Origin: Nereocystis luetkeana
Taxonomy: Eukaryota > Sar > Phaeophyceae > Laminariales > Laminariaceae
NCBI GenBank assembly: GCA_031213475.1
Contig: JARUPZ010000005.1
Location: 3,077,732 to 3,141,731, forward strand
Reading direction: 5' to 3'
DNA length: 64,000 nt
Below are positions 1 through 12,300 of this stretch, piece after piece. The notes beneath the pieces were generated by a model. The model saw only the letters and a program-made list of their open reading frames with translations, was not told where the DNA came from and searched no databases. Position numbers and translations under genes: made by a program. Numbering within the stretch: the stretch's first letter is position 1; the number at the start of each line of letters is the position of its first letter.

Positions 1-230
1 ATAGTAAAAGTCCTCGGCAATACTCAGGTTGACACAACCTCGCCAAAAACTCTTACAATACCGCCAACACTATTTTCAACACCGTCTCATCCAATTACCC
101 CTCAATATCCTCTTGTCCTCGCTCGGGGGCAATATCGATCATTTACTATCCCTTCCACTAACCCCCCCCCCCCCCCCCCTGGCTTCATCGAACTCCCTTG
201 CCCTACCACCACTCGCCGCCGCTATGACAG
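1..230. other. Intron or upstream sequence of the ankyrin gene
   Basis: No exon recognised. The stretch contains a C homopolymer near 166-179 and ends in an acceptor-like cag at 228-230 directly before the first recognised ankyrin exon. Confidence 0.4.
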
Positions 231-374
231 CTTGAAGTCTGCCGAATGCTCCTAGGCGCTGGGGCCGCCGTGGCCGCCCGTGACCACTCCAGCCGCTGCC
301 CTCTCCACTACGCGGGCGGCTCGGTCGCCGTCACGCAGCTGCTGCTCGATTTTGGGGCCGACCCTGAAGCGCAG
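231..374 (+). CDS. Ankyrin gene, exon A (ankyrin repeat)
   Basis: Acceptor cag at 228-230 and donor GTAACC at 375. The 48 codons, phase 0 to 0, read LEVCRMLLGAGAAV... and LLLDFGADPEAQ, which fits the ankyrin consensus of an outer helix, loop and beta-hairpin tip (GADPxxx). Confidence 0.7.
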
Positions 375-3300
375 GTAACCCAAGCGTGTGGAACAGTGGG
401 GTGTATGTACAGACAGAGCGGTTTTGTTTTTTTTAAAGCGCACTTTCGTCCGCCGTGTAGTGCAGTGCAGTACGGTGCGGTGCAGTGTGGTGCAGTGCAG
501 TGCAGTGCAGTCTGGGCTTGATGTACGGGGTTGGGAAGCGACGCGTGTTAGTGGTCCCTCTATAGTGCGAGTTAAATAGTGCTGGCTGGCGCACGCCGGC
601 ACAATATACCGTATAGAGAGACCCTTACTGCCATTGGAAAAAATTGACCCAAAAACGGTTCTGACATATCTAGCTGACGGGGGGGGGCTCCTTAAGGGCA
701 CTCAAGAACTGCCTCAAAATCGTGGAATGCTTCTACCGTAGTAGCACATGGGACTGCTCATTGCACTTTCATGTTTTTCAATGCCAGTCTTTCTGCGGGG
801 TAGTGCCGGTTTCCAGCTTTCGTGCCGGTAATTTTGGCGGACGCACACCGGCACCGGCGCCGGCATTATGGAGGGACCATTACTGTATTGTAACCCCTTA
901 CGCCCTCGGCCCGTAAGTGTGGGGGTTAAGGATACAGATATCTGCCCGTCTCTTGCACGTATGATACCGGTCGATGCGATGCACGGTGCCCACGCTTCCG
1001 CGCTCGCTCGTTGCCTGTGCCACGGATGAAGCGCTCCACCTCCGCTCCACATCCGATGTTGAATCAGAGTTCACGAAATACCTGATCAAGGAATCACGAA
1101 TACCTGGCCAAACGAGCGGCCGCTGTCCAGGTGCAAGCCACGGGCTCTGTCTGTTCGCGTGTTCTACCAGTCTGCCAGCACCTTTCCGTGCGGTATCCAC
1201 TTGGTAGTCCCACGAGCGCGATCAACCAAAATGTGCCCGCTGCTGCTGTCGAAGTAAGCTACGTACTACGGATACGTACTCACAGCCGAAGAATAGGAAC
1301 CATAACGCCTAATTCTCTCTACAACAACAAACTGCAGATTAGAATGATATCGGTTCCTGATCTCTAATAATCTTTTCCTTTTTGGCCAAAAATAGTTCTG
1401 ACATTTCTGGCCAACGGGAGCTCCTTAAGGGCGCTCAGAAACTGCCCAAAATCGTTGGAATATCATCTGTTTTGTTTGACGTAACTGCTGTACACCCGTA
1501 GCTGGAGATGCGATTGTTCATCGTGTTACACTTTCGCTTTCACGTTTTTCAACGCCAGTGTTTTCGGCAGGGTTTTAGAGGAGCTCCTTAAGTGAAGAGC
1601 AAGTCTCAGAAAAAAAAATGGTGCCACTCTGTACTGTCCCTGACTATAAGGAACTTTCCCGTATAAATACGAAGTGAAAACATTTCTTGTATCTACGGAC
1701 AGAGTGGTACGGAGGTGCCCCCCCGTCGGCGATGAGATGGAGCTTGAACCATCGTTTTGTGTTTCGAGGGCAGTGTGTGAAACCGTTCGGCATCTGTCGG
1801 TCATCAGGGTTCATCCCTTCTCGGCGTTTTTGAAGGTCTCGATGCACTGCTGTTGTGGAGAGACAGTGTATGTACCAACGAAAGAATGATCTCTGTATAT
1901 ACGTGTATATCATACGACAACCCCTGCTGCCGTAGAACGGAACGTGCGAAACAAGCTCAACGACTTCCTCAACCCCTTTTCAGGGCCGCAGTCGCGCTTT
2001 GGGGACAAACTATGTTATAATTTCTATGGATTGTCCCAAAAACGAGGCTGCACTTCTAAGAGATTTCGCCACCGCGAAAAAATATTTGGTGCGCACCACA
2101 CTAAATAAACTGACGCAGTTTGTTCCCGACATGTTGGGTGCGGTTCCTAGACCCCCTCTACGCCCCTTTTTATGGGATATCGACCAGAGAGAGAACAGCG
2201 TGAGCCCCCACAAGGGCGGGTGGGGTCATGTTGCTCGCGCCCATGCCGTACGACGCCTTGCATTGCAACCATTGCTGCTCGGACACCAATCATCGCATCG
2301 TCCCCCAATGACGCAGTGGCCACAATGGTTGCTGCATTGTCGAGTCCCACGAGGGTTGGTTGCAAGGGGTTTCCCGCTGCTGTTGGGACAGAGAATTGCA
2401 CCTTCTGCCTTCAGGCGTCATTCAGCCTCCTGCGATCGGCGGACGTCTAGCTTTCGTCGTGCGGCTGTCAGCTTCGCTCGGCCGCTGCCGACGCCACGCT
2501 ATCCTCGCTCTTGGCGGAGGCGTTTGCAGTACGCAGAAATATTGGTAATTGGGGGCGGGGGCGGGGGGGGGTCTTTTTTTCGGGTGCAGACATCTGTCTG
2601 TCGTCCTTACAGTAGGGTCTGCACCTCTCCCCTCAGCCGCCGCCATCCGGTGCCCCTTCTCTCACAGCAAGACAGTATCTTCGGGTGGGGCTGTTCGTGG
2701 CCTGCGCGCTTTGGCGTATGTGTGTGGGCTATTCGCATCAACCCTTTTAGGGCAAACTACTTGGGCTGCAGTCCCGTGGTGGGAACAATCCACTCAAATT
2801 CGAAGTATTCTGTCCCCAAACGGGACTGCAGCCCCTAACAGTCAGTACTAACAGGGTTAACCCTGTTGAAACCCACGGGCAAAAATCGACGATGCAAAGT
2901 GACGATTTCAGCAACGGCGATACTATGATTGGGGGGGGGGGGGGGCGTACTCATTTGTTGCTTGCCTTAGTCGTTTGACCATTGACCACGCATCCTTTTC
3001 GAGACGGAGCACCGTTCCTACTCCTAATGGAGACATCTCCAACAACAGTGGGCGCTCATTAGGTTGTTTCCATAAATTACAGAGAATGTTTTGCTAATCT
3101 TATCCCCTTCCTGTTCGGCCGCCTGTGGCCACCATCTCTCGCCTAGGATAGCGATCGTTTTCTCGCCGCTATCTAGTGTATCGAACTCCTCCATGTCACA
3201 TTCGTCTATTTCTCTCATGGTTGGGGGAGGGTGATATAATGGTTGGCGCCCCAGTTACACAGCGAAGACTTAAGACTCGTACGGCACGGCCGCGACATGG

Positions 3301-6300
3301 CCGTACCCGTACTTCTAGACTTACACGCTTTAATGGTTAACACCAAACGTATGGTTGTTTAGGTCGTTTTCTCTCCAATGGGATCCGAAAGAGGATGTTG
3401 TTCAGCGTACGTTTATTCCTGGTCGGCACGCTTCTTGGCTCATTCTTAATAATAGTAGCCAACCGCGTTGATAGTTCTGGAAGCTCTGCAGCTTCTACTG
3501 TAAAAAGTTATTGCTGGCTCCTCGCTCGATCTTAAACGTTATTCAGGTCGACTGCCAGCAGACTCGGGGACTTGGTTTGCAATGGGTCTCTGTCTGGAGT
3601 GGAGGCAGAAACCTTCTACGAAAATGCAACCAGTACTATCGCTGTAGTGATATTGCTGCTGCTACTGCTACCACCTGCTACTGCGCCTACTACTATTAAT
3701 ATTAATCTGAACTGGTTTGCGCTTGGCCGGAAATTCGGAGCGCTGTTAGGAGTGAGCCCGCAGCTCACCTCGGAAACTCGTCCCCGACCCTCTTCCCTTT
3801 CCCCATGCGTTTTGACCTCCGTCTTGCTCTTGGTCCTTCCCTAGGATAAGAACGACCAGCGCCCGGACGCGATGGCCATGAACCAGGAAGCCAGAGCGCT
3901 GGTACGCGATGCTCGCTGTGCTGTCCGCGAGGATGCGGTCGGAAACAATGCCAGCCGGGTGAGACGACATACAGCGTCAAAAGCCGGAAGTAGGCGCTGT
4001 AGGTATAGACGTGATGGACTTGTTGTGGAGTATTCCGCGTTCAAGGTACTCTTCTTCGGGTTGCTGCAAATGCTGCTACTGTTACCGCTACTACTGTTGC
4101 TACTGCTGCTGCGGCTGCTGCCACTGCTGCCGCTACTGCTGCTGCTGGTACTGGTACTGGTACTGCTGCTGACTTCTACTGCTACCGCTAGTACTGATGC
4201 CGACACTACTGCCGCTGTTACGACTGCCGCTGTTGCTGGTGCTGCTTGTGCTGCAATTGGTACTGCTGCCGCTGAAACTAATACTGCTGCGGCTGCTACT
4301 TCTTCTGCTGCGTGGTTCAACTAACCCTAACCCCGACTCCGGCTCCTTCGCCCGGACGTTCACGTCCTGCGGCGTGCCCACATCAGCCTTCCCCTCAGCC
4401 TCCAGAGTCGCCAGTCGTCAGGTTCCGTCTGACAACGACCAAGCCACCAAACCTTGAATCCCAGGATCATAATCGGGTGTGTTTTACTCCTTTGGGCTCT
4501 ACCTAAGCCCATAGTCCGTGACCCTACGATTCTGACACCCCCTTACCCCCACCCCCCCGCACCTATGTCTACTCTAACCCGACGCATAGTGTATTGCCAA
4601 GCGATTTTCAACGCCCCCCAATCCTTACCCCCTCCCCACCGAAGCTTGCTCCAATCTGACGTAACCCTACTCTACGTTGTCCTATCCTACCCTACCCTAC
4701 CCTAGCCCACCTTATCCTTTCCCAACCCAACCAACGGCGTCCTTATTAAGCAGGTAATCGCGTCTTTGAGGCGAGAGCTCGAAAACCTGGAACGCGAAGG
4801 GGCAGGGGCTAAGACCAAAGCTTCGGAAGAATCTTCGCTCCGCGATGAGCTGCAGGCCGAACTCGACAAACTCAGGTTCGTCATCGACGGAGGGAAGGAT
4901 GGAGATACGTAGTTGTAGAGGGAGGGAAGAAGGGAGTTGTAGAGAGAGGGAAAGGGAAGAGAGAACGCGAGCAGTTTTGTACGAGTAAAATGAATATACG
5001 GAGGGGGGGGGGTGGAGGAAGGAAGGGGGGGAGGAAGAGAGGGGGGGGGGCGGGGGGTTGTCAACGCGGGAGGGGAGGTGAGGGGAAGGGATGGAACGGG
5101 GGGGGGGGGAGAGAGAGAAGGATGAAGGGAGGAGGAGCTTGCTGCACCCGAAGGTACCCTTCGCCTCCCGCGCCCTCCACCCTCTGATACGCAAACAAAT
5201 ATATTCTGCGAGAGTTACAGCGGATCCGCTTCGGCTGGCCCATGACCTGACGACGCGTATCCGTCGTGACGAGCCCTCCCGTTAGTTCACACCGATCTGT
5301 AACGTCCATCATCGCCTCACCTCCCCGAAACATATCCCAGAACAAAATAAAGTTCCGCGCATCTTATTCAAACCCTTGCGCTGTAAGGTCCGTCATCACC
5401 TCGCCCCGCCGAAACATACGCCGGAACAGAATAAAATACCGCGTATATTATCAAAACCCATCGCGCTGTTAGGTCCGTCGTCGCCTCGCCCCCCGAAACA
5501 TCCCCTGGAACGTGATGAAATGCCGCGCATCTTAATGAAATCCCTTGCGCTGAAAGGTCCGTCGTCGCCCCACCCCCCGAAACATACCCTGGTACATGAT
5601 AAAATGCCGCGCGTCTTGTCGAAACCCCTCGCGCTGTAAGGTCTGTCTTCCCCTCGCCCCCCGAAACATACCCCGGAACATAATAACGTGTCGCGCGTCT
5701 TGTCGAAACCCCAGGGGCCGGCTATCGGAGCTTTCGAAGGAGATTGAAGACCTCAGGAAGAAGGCGGCTGCCTCCCAAGAGAGAAGCGAAGAGAGCAATG
5801 GCAAGATTCCGGCGGTGAGCTTGAAGCGCGAGGTCTTCGGAGAGTTCGAAATCTCTGCGCCATTAGTATTCATCTACAATTTTAACCGTCGCTAGTTTTC
5901 AGAACTCTCACCCCCTTTTGGACCTCAGTTCAGTTCGACGTAGGTTTGGGGATAATTTCCTTAGAGTTAAGAGTCAGGAATGTATTTATGCGCAGTACAG
6001 TGCTGAAAGGGTCAAGTGTGTGTTTCAAATTCGCTAAACATCAGAGGGTGGTTTACCAGTTGTTCCACGCTGTGGTCGGCGGACCCTGCGTACGCGAGAA
6101 AGCGGACTAGCTCTGACCCTAACCCTGACCCGATCAAACGGAATCATCAGCGTTTGGGTCTCCGAATAAGTGGTATTTCTACTGAAACGTCGAGCGTTAC
6201 ATCGAGCGTTCACACGTCGACAGACGTGAAAACGTTAGCAAAGTGTAACCGTCGACAGTATAAACGTTGGCAGAGTAAGCGTCAAAAGTGCCACGCCGTC

Positions 6301-9300
6301 AAGAACCGTCAGTAATGAAACCGCCGAAAGGGTAACCGTCAAAACAATAATCTTCAAGTTGAAACCGTCAGTAGTATAACCGTCAACAGCAAAGCCATCA
6401 GCAGGGTAACCGTCAAAAATTACCGCCAACATTGTAACTTAGTGAAACCGTCCAAAATGTACAGGGAAATATCTCCAGTGTAACCGTCGACAGCGTAGTC
6501 GTCAGCTATGGCTGTGCGACCTCCGATAGTGCACAGCATCAACGGGGATAGCAGTCGTGAGTTTGTCCCGTCGAGAGTAAAATCATTGAAAGTGCAACAA
6601 TTAAAAAATTGTAGCCGTTTATGGACAGGGTAACCCTCATCATGGGTACGTATGTATACGGTTCCGACGCCCCAAAGACCCCGCCGTTCAGAGGGGGGGA
6701 GAGTGTTATAAGGATTACCTTGGGCTGGGTAATCGATCGATCTTTTACCCCTGTAGCTCAGTAGGTAACACCTTCACATACGGTAGCTGTCGAGCATGTA
6801 ACCGTCATTACTGCAACCGTCGGCAGGGTAACCATCCCCGACAGCTATATACCGTATCACGCGGGCCATAAGATAACACACACCCTGATGGGGATGACTG
6901 TCCCGAGCCTATTCTCTCCAGAACAACCGAGGGGTGCACACGACGAAGACGCTGAAGTCCCATCCAAGATTATGGCCATAGACGCATCGCTCGGCATTTT
7001 CGCTCTCGCCAGTTGCGGAGAAGATCAGTTTCGAAAATCGCCCGAGGAGGGGTGCGTTATCTGATCACATGTGTGTTGTATTATCACAAGTGTGTTATCT
7101 TATCGCACTTGTGATACGGTGGTCAACGGTGTAACCGTGGGCAGGGTAACCGCCACGATTGCAGCAGTGTGTAGCCGTCGACAGGGTAACCATCACCACT
7201 CCCAGCTGTAGAATATGTAACCGTCAACAACAGTGTAGCGATCGACATGGCAATCGTCAGTGAAGCCGTCAGCAACGAAACCGTTGGCGGTGGTGCGACC
7301 GTCGATAGCGCAACGGTCAACAACAATGAAACCATTGAAGTGCAAAGGTTGACAATGTAACGGTCGGCAAATGCAACGGTCGACAGTGCCGCTCTCGGCA
7401 GTGGAACCGACCCGGCAGTGTAACCGCCAGCACGATAACCGTGGAAAGTGTAACCGCCGACAGTTGTACCACTAGCGAGGTATCCGTCGACAATGTAACA
7501 GTCGACAGGGTAACCGTAACGTGGACAACCCTCCACCACGCTACTAGGTATAGAGTAGCGGTCGATAAAAATGTAACCGCCGAAAGTGCAGCCACGCGGT
7601 AGTGTAACTGTCGAAGCTTAAAGGTGGTGCGACCGTCGACAGCGTAGCGGTCGATCGAGAAACCGTCGACAGGGTAACCGTTAGCGGTGTAACCACTCTA
7701 GATCCAGTGTCACCGTCGATATCGTACCCATCGGCTTTGCGATGGCAACAACGCAACTGTTGCCAACCGTCTCATATATATATAACCGTTGATGGTGAAA
7801 CCATCGCTACTTAAACTGCCCAACAGCGGAAGCCGGCGTATTTTCAACCATCGACAGTGGATATATCTTATAGGCCGTCAAACGTGTAGCCGTCGACAGG
7901 GTCACTGTCGACATTTTCAGAACTATCAACAGTGTAACCGTCAACAGTGTGAAGTGTAACCGTCTCGACAGTTTAGCCGTCAACAACGCCACTGCTGTGG
8001 ATAGCGTAACGGTCGACGGGGCCTCCATCAACGGGTCGGCACTGCAACGACGGCGCAACCGTCAATACCTCAGCCGTCGGAAGGAAACAGTGTATCCGTC
8101 GCGAAAGTGAAACCGACGACGGTGCAGCCGTGGATTTCTCCAACCGTCGACAGTCAGCTATACACCCGCCAGGGTAACTGCGGTCGCCCATGTAACGGTC
8201 GGTAGCGAAACAGCAGGCAGGGTGCAAACCGTTGGCAGCGTAACTGTCAACAGGATAAATGCCCACAGCATACTCGTAGCTGCTTTGACCCAGTTGGGTC
8301 TGCACCCTCGTTTTTGGGGGAAAAACTACTCGGAATTAGAGTGGGATCCTTTTTGCAGTGGCTTAACGGTTAACGGCCGTGCATTATTTGACAGTGAACC
8401 GTCCACGATGTTACGGCCGATCGTTCGCCCGTGCAACATCCGACGGTATTTCCGTTGATATTGCAACCGTTGAAAGTGTGTCTGCCCGACAGGGTAATCG
8501 CCGGACAGTGTAATCGTCGACGTTTGCAACCACCAACGTCCCAACCATTGTCAATGAAACCGGTACGATACATGTATCCGTCGACACTATAACCGTCTAG
8601 AGTGTGACCGTCCGAAAGCGTAGTCGTCGGCAGTAGAGCCGTCGAGTGCGCAACTGGGCATACGGTATTATTGCAACATTGCAACCGTGAACGATGCCAC
8701 CGCCACACAGGATGTAACGGTCGAGAACGTAACCGTCATAAAGGGAACAGTTGGCAGTGTAACCGACAACGACGCAACCGTCCGTACAGCAACCATCGAC
8801 ACAGTAGCCATCGACTACTGGCAGGGTATATCCGTCAACAGCGGCAGTGTAGCGATCGGCAGTGCACTCGTCTGCCCAGGGCAACCGCTGGTTGTGTAAC
8901 CGTCAAAACTGTAGCCGTCGAAACCGTAGCCGTCAAAAGGTGCAACCGTCAAAATGTTAAGCATCGAAGGTGTAATCGTTGAAAGTGTAGCCGTCAAGAG
9001 TGCAACAGTCAAAAGTTTACTTTGCAGCCCTCAAAAGGTGTAACCGTCAAAAGCGTAGCCATCGAACGCGTGGCCGCCAAAGGTGTAACCGTCAAAAGCG
9101 TAACCGTTCAAAGAGTAACCGTCGCGACGGTAACAGTTAGCGACGCGCCGCAGCATCATACCTTTGCGACGCTCGTGAGGGAGTCGAGTCGTTTACACAA
9201 GAGTGCTAGAATGTTGAAACTGTGTCAGATGTCAAGCGACCAGTCTGGTCGTTGCACAATCGACAGTAGAGGGTTGAAAGCAGGGAACTCTGACCGTACA

Positions 9301-9332
9301 CCAGATCTAAGATGGGGAGTGACGGGCCAGTC

Positions 9333-9366
<34 letters not shown>

Positions 9367-12300
9367 AAACGAGCCGCGGTCACGGCGTGCGGCCGATGTG
9401 TTCCACTCTAAAACCTACTGATACCACTTTGTCCCGATACTAAAAGGCAGATTGTGTACACACTTGAGTACGAGCTTCGCCTTCTGGATTATGGTCCCAT
9501 GACTCGAACTCCCGGGGGTCGTGCGCAGCCACGCGGGCAAGAACACGAAGAACGTGAAGAAAAAAAAAAACTCTTGGGGCCTGAAGAAAAACTCAGCAGC
9601 CGGCGGTGGCAAGCGTCCGGGAAAGTATCACCGAACAGCCCAAACGAGTTTGGTGGTAGTTGGATCTGTTCAATCTGAACGGTCCTCGCGGTAGTTACCT
9701 CTGCGGGCGGGAATATAAGGACCCTTTGTGCACTACTATAAGTACAAGTTGGTCCTCATGTCCACGTCCAGGGTGGTACGGTATTAGCAGCAAGCGTCGA
9801 TCGCGGCATTTTTCTACCCGAACTGCATTCGGCCGCACCCCTAAATTGCCGCCGCACTCCTCCCCATCTTTGGTTTCGACACGCTCGTGCTCGTGGCCGC
9901 AATTCTTATTGGGGGGGGGGGAGTGAATTGCGGCCGGGCCATCCGATGCAGTCGGAAACAATTCCGTCGATATCGGAGAAATAACGAAACGGGAGTCAAG
10001 TGGTCACCGATTTATTTACAACGTATTACATCCGCTATGTTGCACCCGTCGATACATAGCGTGGGCGGCGGGGGCGTTTACTCATGTCGTGCATGGCTGT
10101 AGTCCTACGAGCATAGACCCTCGCATATATACAATGACGGGATGGGGGGGGAGGTTGGGGGTTGAGGCACCCAACTCGCTCCGCTGGTAAAAATAAATAA
10201 ATGGATCAGCTTCTCCATCGAAAAGCGATTCTACGAAAGGAGTCGTACGGCAAGACCCGACATGACCCTACCCTACCCTAACCTGCTCAGCGCTCGCGCT
10301 TGTCGTAGACGGCTGACAACGCCAAAGTTTATCGTTGTTTTGGTCCGGTCCTACAGCAGTACATTCGACACCTAGAGGGGCTAAGGTGACGCCTACCTGT
10401 AGGGAACAGCAGCGCAACGCCTATCGTTGGCTATTCTCTACAATAAGAACTACCGCTATGAGAACAAGCCAAGACGCCAAACGCAGTTTGACTCGTTTTT
10501 TTTTGTTGACTTTTTGTTGAATCACGGCGTGTCTGACCCAGCAACTAACTGCTGGCCAACTACCTATTACTAGTATGTACGTATATATTTAAGTGCTGGT
10601 GTGTTCTATCAGCACCAGTCTACCAGGGCCGTCACGTGCTGTATCCACTCGGTAGCTCCACCTACCCACTATCACGGGGGACCATAGTAAATAGGACCAA
10701 ATATTTTTAGTAACAATAGCGAAATATCTAAGTTTTCGTGTGTACCGTAGGTCCTATTTAATATGGCCCACCGTAATACGCGATCAACCAAACAATGGCT
10801 ACCATCTAAGGTCATTTCTCCACCAAGAATACAGATGCAGTCCCGTTTTGGGGACAAAGCTGCTTAGAATCCGAGAGGTCTCTCCCCGGAAACGGGACCT
10901 GTGTTTGCCATAAGAGGGTTAAGAACAAGCAACGGACCGGTCTCCGCACGGTACCTGATCTCTAACAAAGTCTCTCCGTCATTGCGCAAACATGACCCAC
11001 ACTAATTTCAAGTAGTTTTACACGACAATGCGGGTGCAGCTGGCTGGCATGATCGCGACAATGTGGGTATCGCATTTCAAGTTTGTCACATCAACATTGG
11101 ATAGCACAACACCACAAAACGACTGCAACGACATGGAAAAGCTGTTGAAAGTGTTTTCTTTTTTTTCCAGAACTAAATTGCAACAGCAGGGTCGCGGTCT
11201 GTGCGACATCGCACGAACAACGAAAAACCGGCATTAGCAACATACAGCAGCTATCACCAAAGTGACCACTACGAGAAACAGCTGTTCAAGCATAGCGACA
11301 ACGACAGCAACACACCACCCAAAACCACAACAACAAAGGTTTATGTAAAATGACAACTGCAGCCATCAACAACAACCACCTCTACCACCACTACAACGAT
11401 AACCATCTCCACCACTTAACCCTTTTAGAACTGCAGTCTCACTTTGGGGACAAACCAGCCAATTTTTAAGTAGCTTGTCCCCAAAACGGGAATGCGGTCG
11501 TAGAAGGGTTAATCCCTCAGGCCTTGACCACAACAATGGTTGATAACTCAGGCGTTTGTCAACCATTTAAGCGCGAGCGTCCAGCATTACCGATAGGATC
11601 ATGCTGCGCCTGTGCCGTGCCCCCCCTCGCGTTGTAACCATTGTCTCTCGGACACCAACCACGGTATCCATCTCAAGTCCCGAGACCCGACAGGGTTGGA
11701 CAACAACAGCCACGACCACCACCATCGCCACCGCCCCCACAACAACTATCACTTCCACCACCAGCAACAGAACAGCAAAACAACAACAACAACCACCACA
11801 ACCACCATCACCACCACGGCAACAACGATTATCAACTCCGCCGCCACCACCAAAACAGCAAAACAGTAAAACAACAACAACCAGCACCACCACCACCACC
11901 ACCACAACAGCAGCAACTATCCCTTCCACCTACAACACCAAAACAGTAAAACAACAGCAACCACCACCAACACAACCACCATCACAACCACAACAACGAC
12001 AATGATCCCCTCCGCCGCCACCACCCAAACAGTAAAACAACAACACCGACAACCACAACCACAACCGTCGCCACTAACGCGGCCACACCACCATCCACGA
12101 CAACTGCAAACACCAGGTAATTCGCGCCGAGCTTAGGCAAGCCCGAGCATCCCTCAAGGTGGGACGCGCAGCCGCCTCGGAGGAAAAGAGGAGAAGAGAA
12201 GAGCTGGAACAAAGGTTCGACGCGAGCGTGGCAGAGGCAGTGGCCAAAGCGATCGCAACAGCAGCCACCCGCCTCCTCTCGTGCGAAGAAGCCAGCAGCC

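Larger units (their letters stand above)
375..3844 (+). other. Intron of the ankyrin gene, 3.5 kb
   Basis: Bounded by GTAACC and ctag. It holds a GTGCA-type tandem tract (about 455-513), a palindromic element, two copies of a dispersed repeat, two TTAA palindromes, one poly-G-anchored repeat and a triplet-rich stretch (3640-3710). Bases 860-1370 and 2100-2700 show nothing recognisable. Confidence 0.55.
5815..12116 (+). other. Intron of the ankyrin gene, 6.3 kb
   Basis: Holds the 15-bp satellite (6190-9170), a CAA microsatellite, one poly-G-anchored repeat, one TA-MITE, two TTAA palindromes and a CAA/CCA-rich tract. Bases 9370-10060 and 10930-11280 show nothing recognisable. Confidence 0.5.

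Noticed and set aside
4676..4705. A telomere-like CCCTA tract (also near 10265)
   Set aside because: Only four or five units of taccc/ccta without the plant/alga CCCTAAA repeat, and inside an intron.
6190..9170. A CRISPR-like array
   Set aside because: The units are 15 bp, degenerate and lack unique spacers, and the context is eukaryotic.
9495..9520. A B-box-like gttcgagtc on the minus strand as a tRNA gene
   Set aside because: No A-box or cloverleaf pairing around it.
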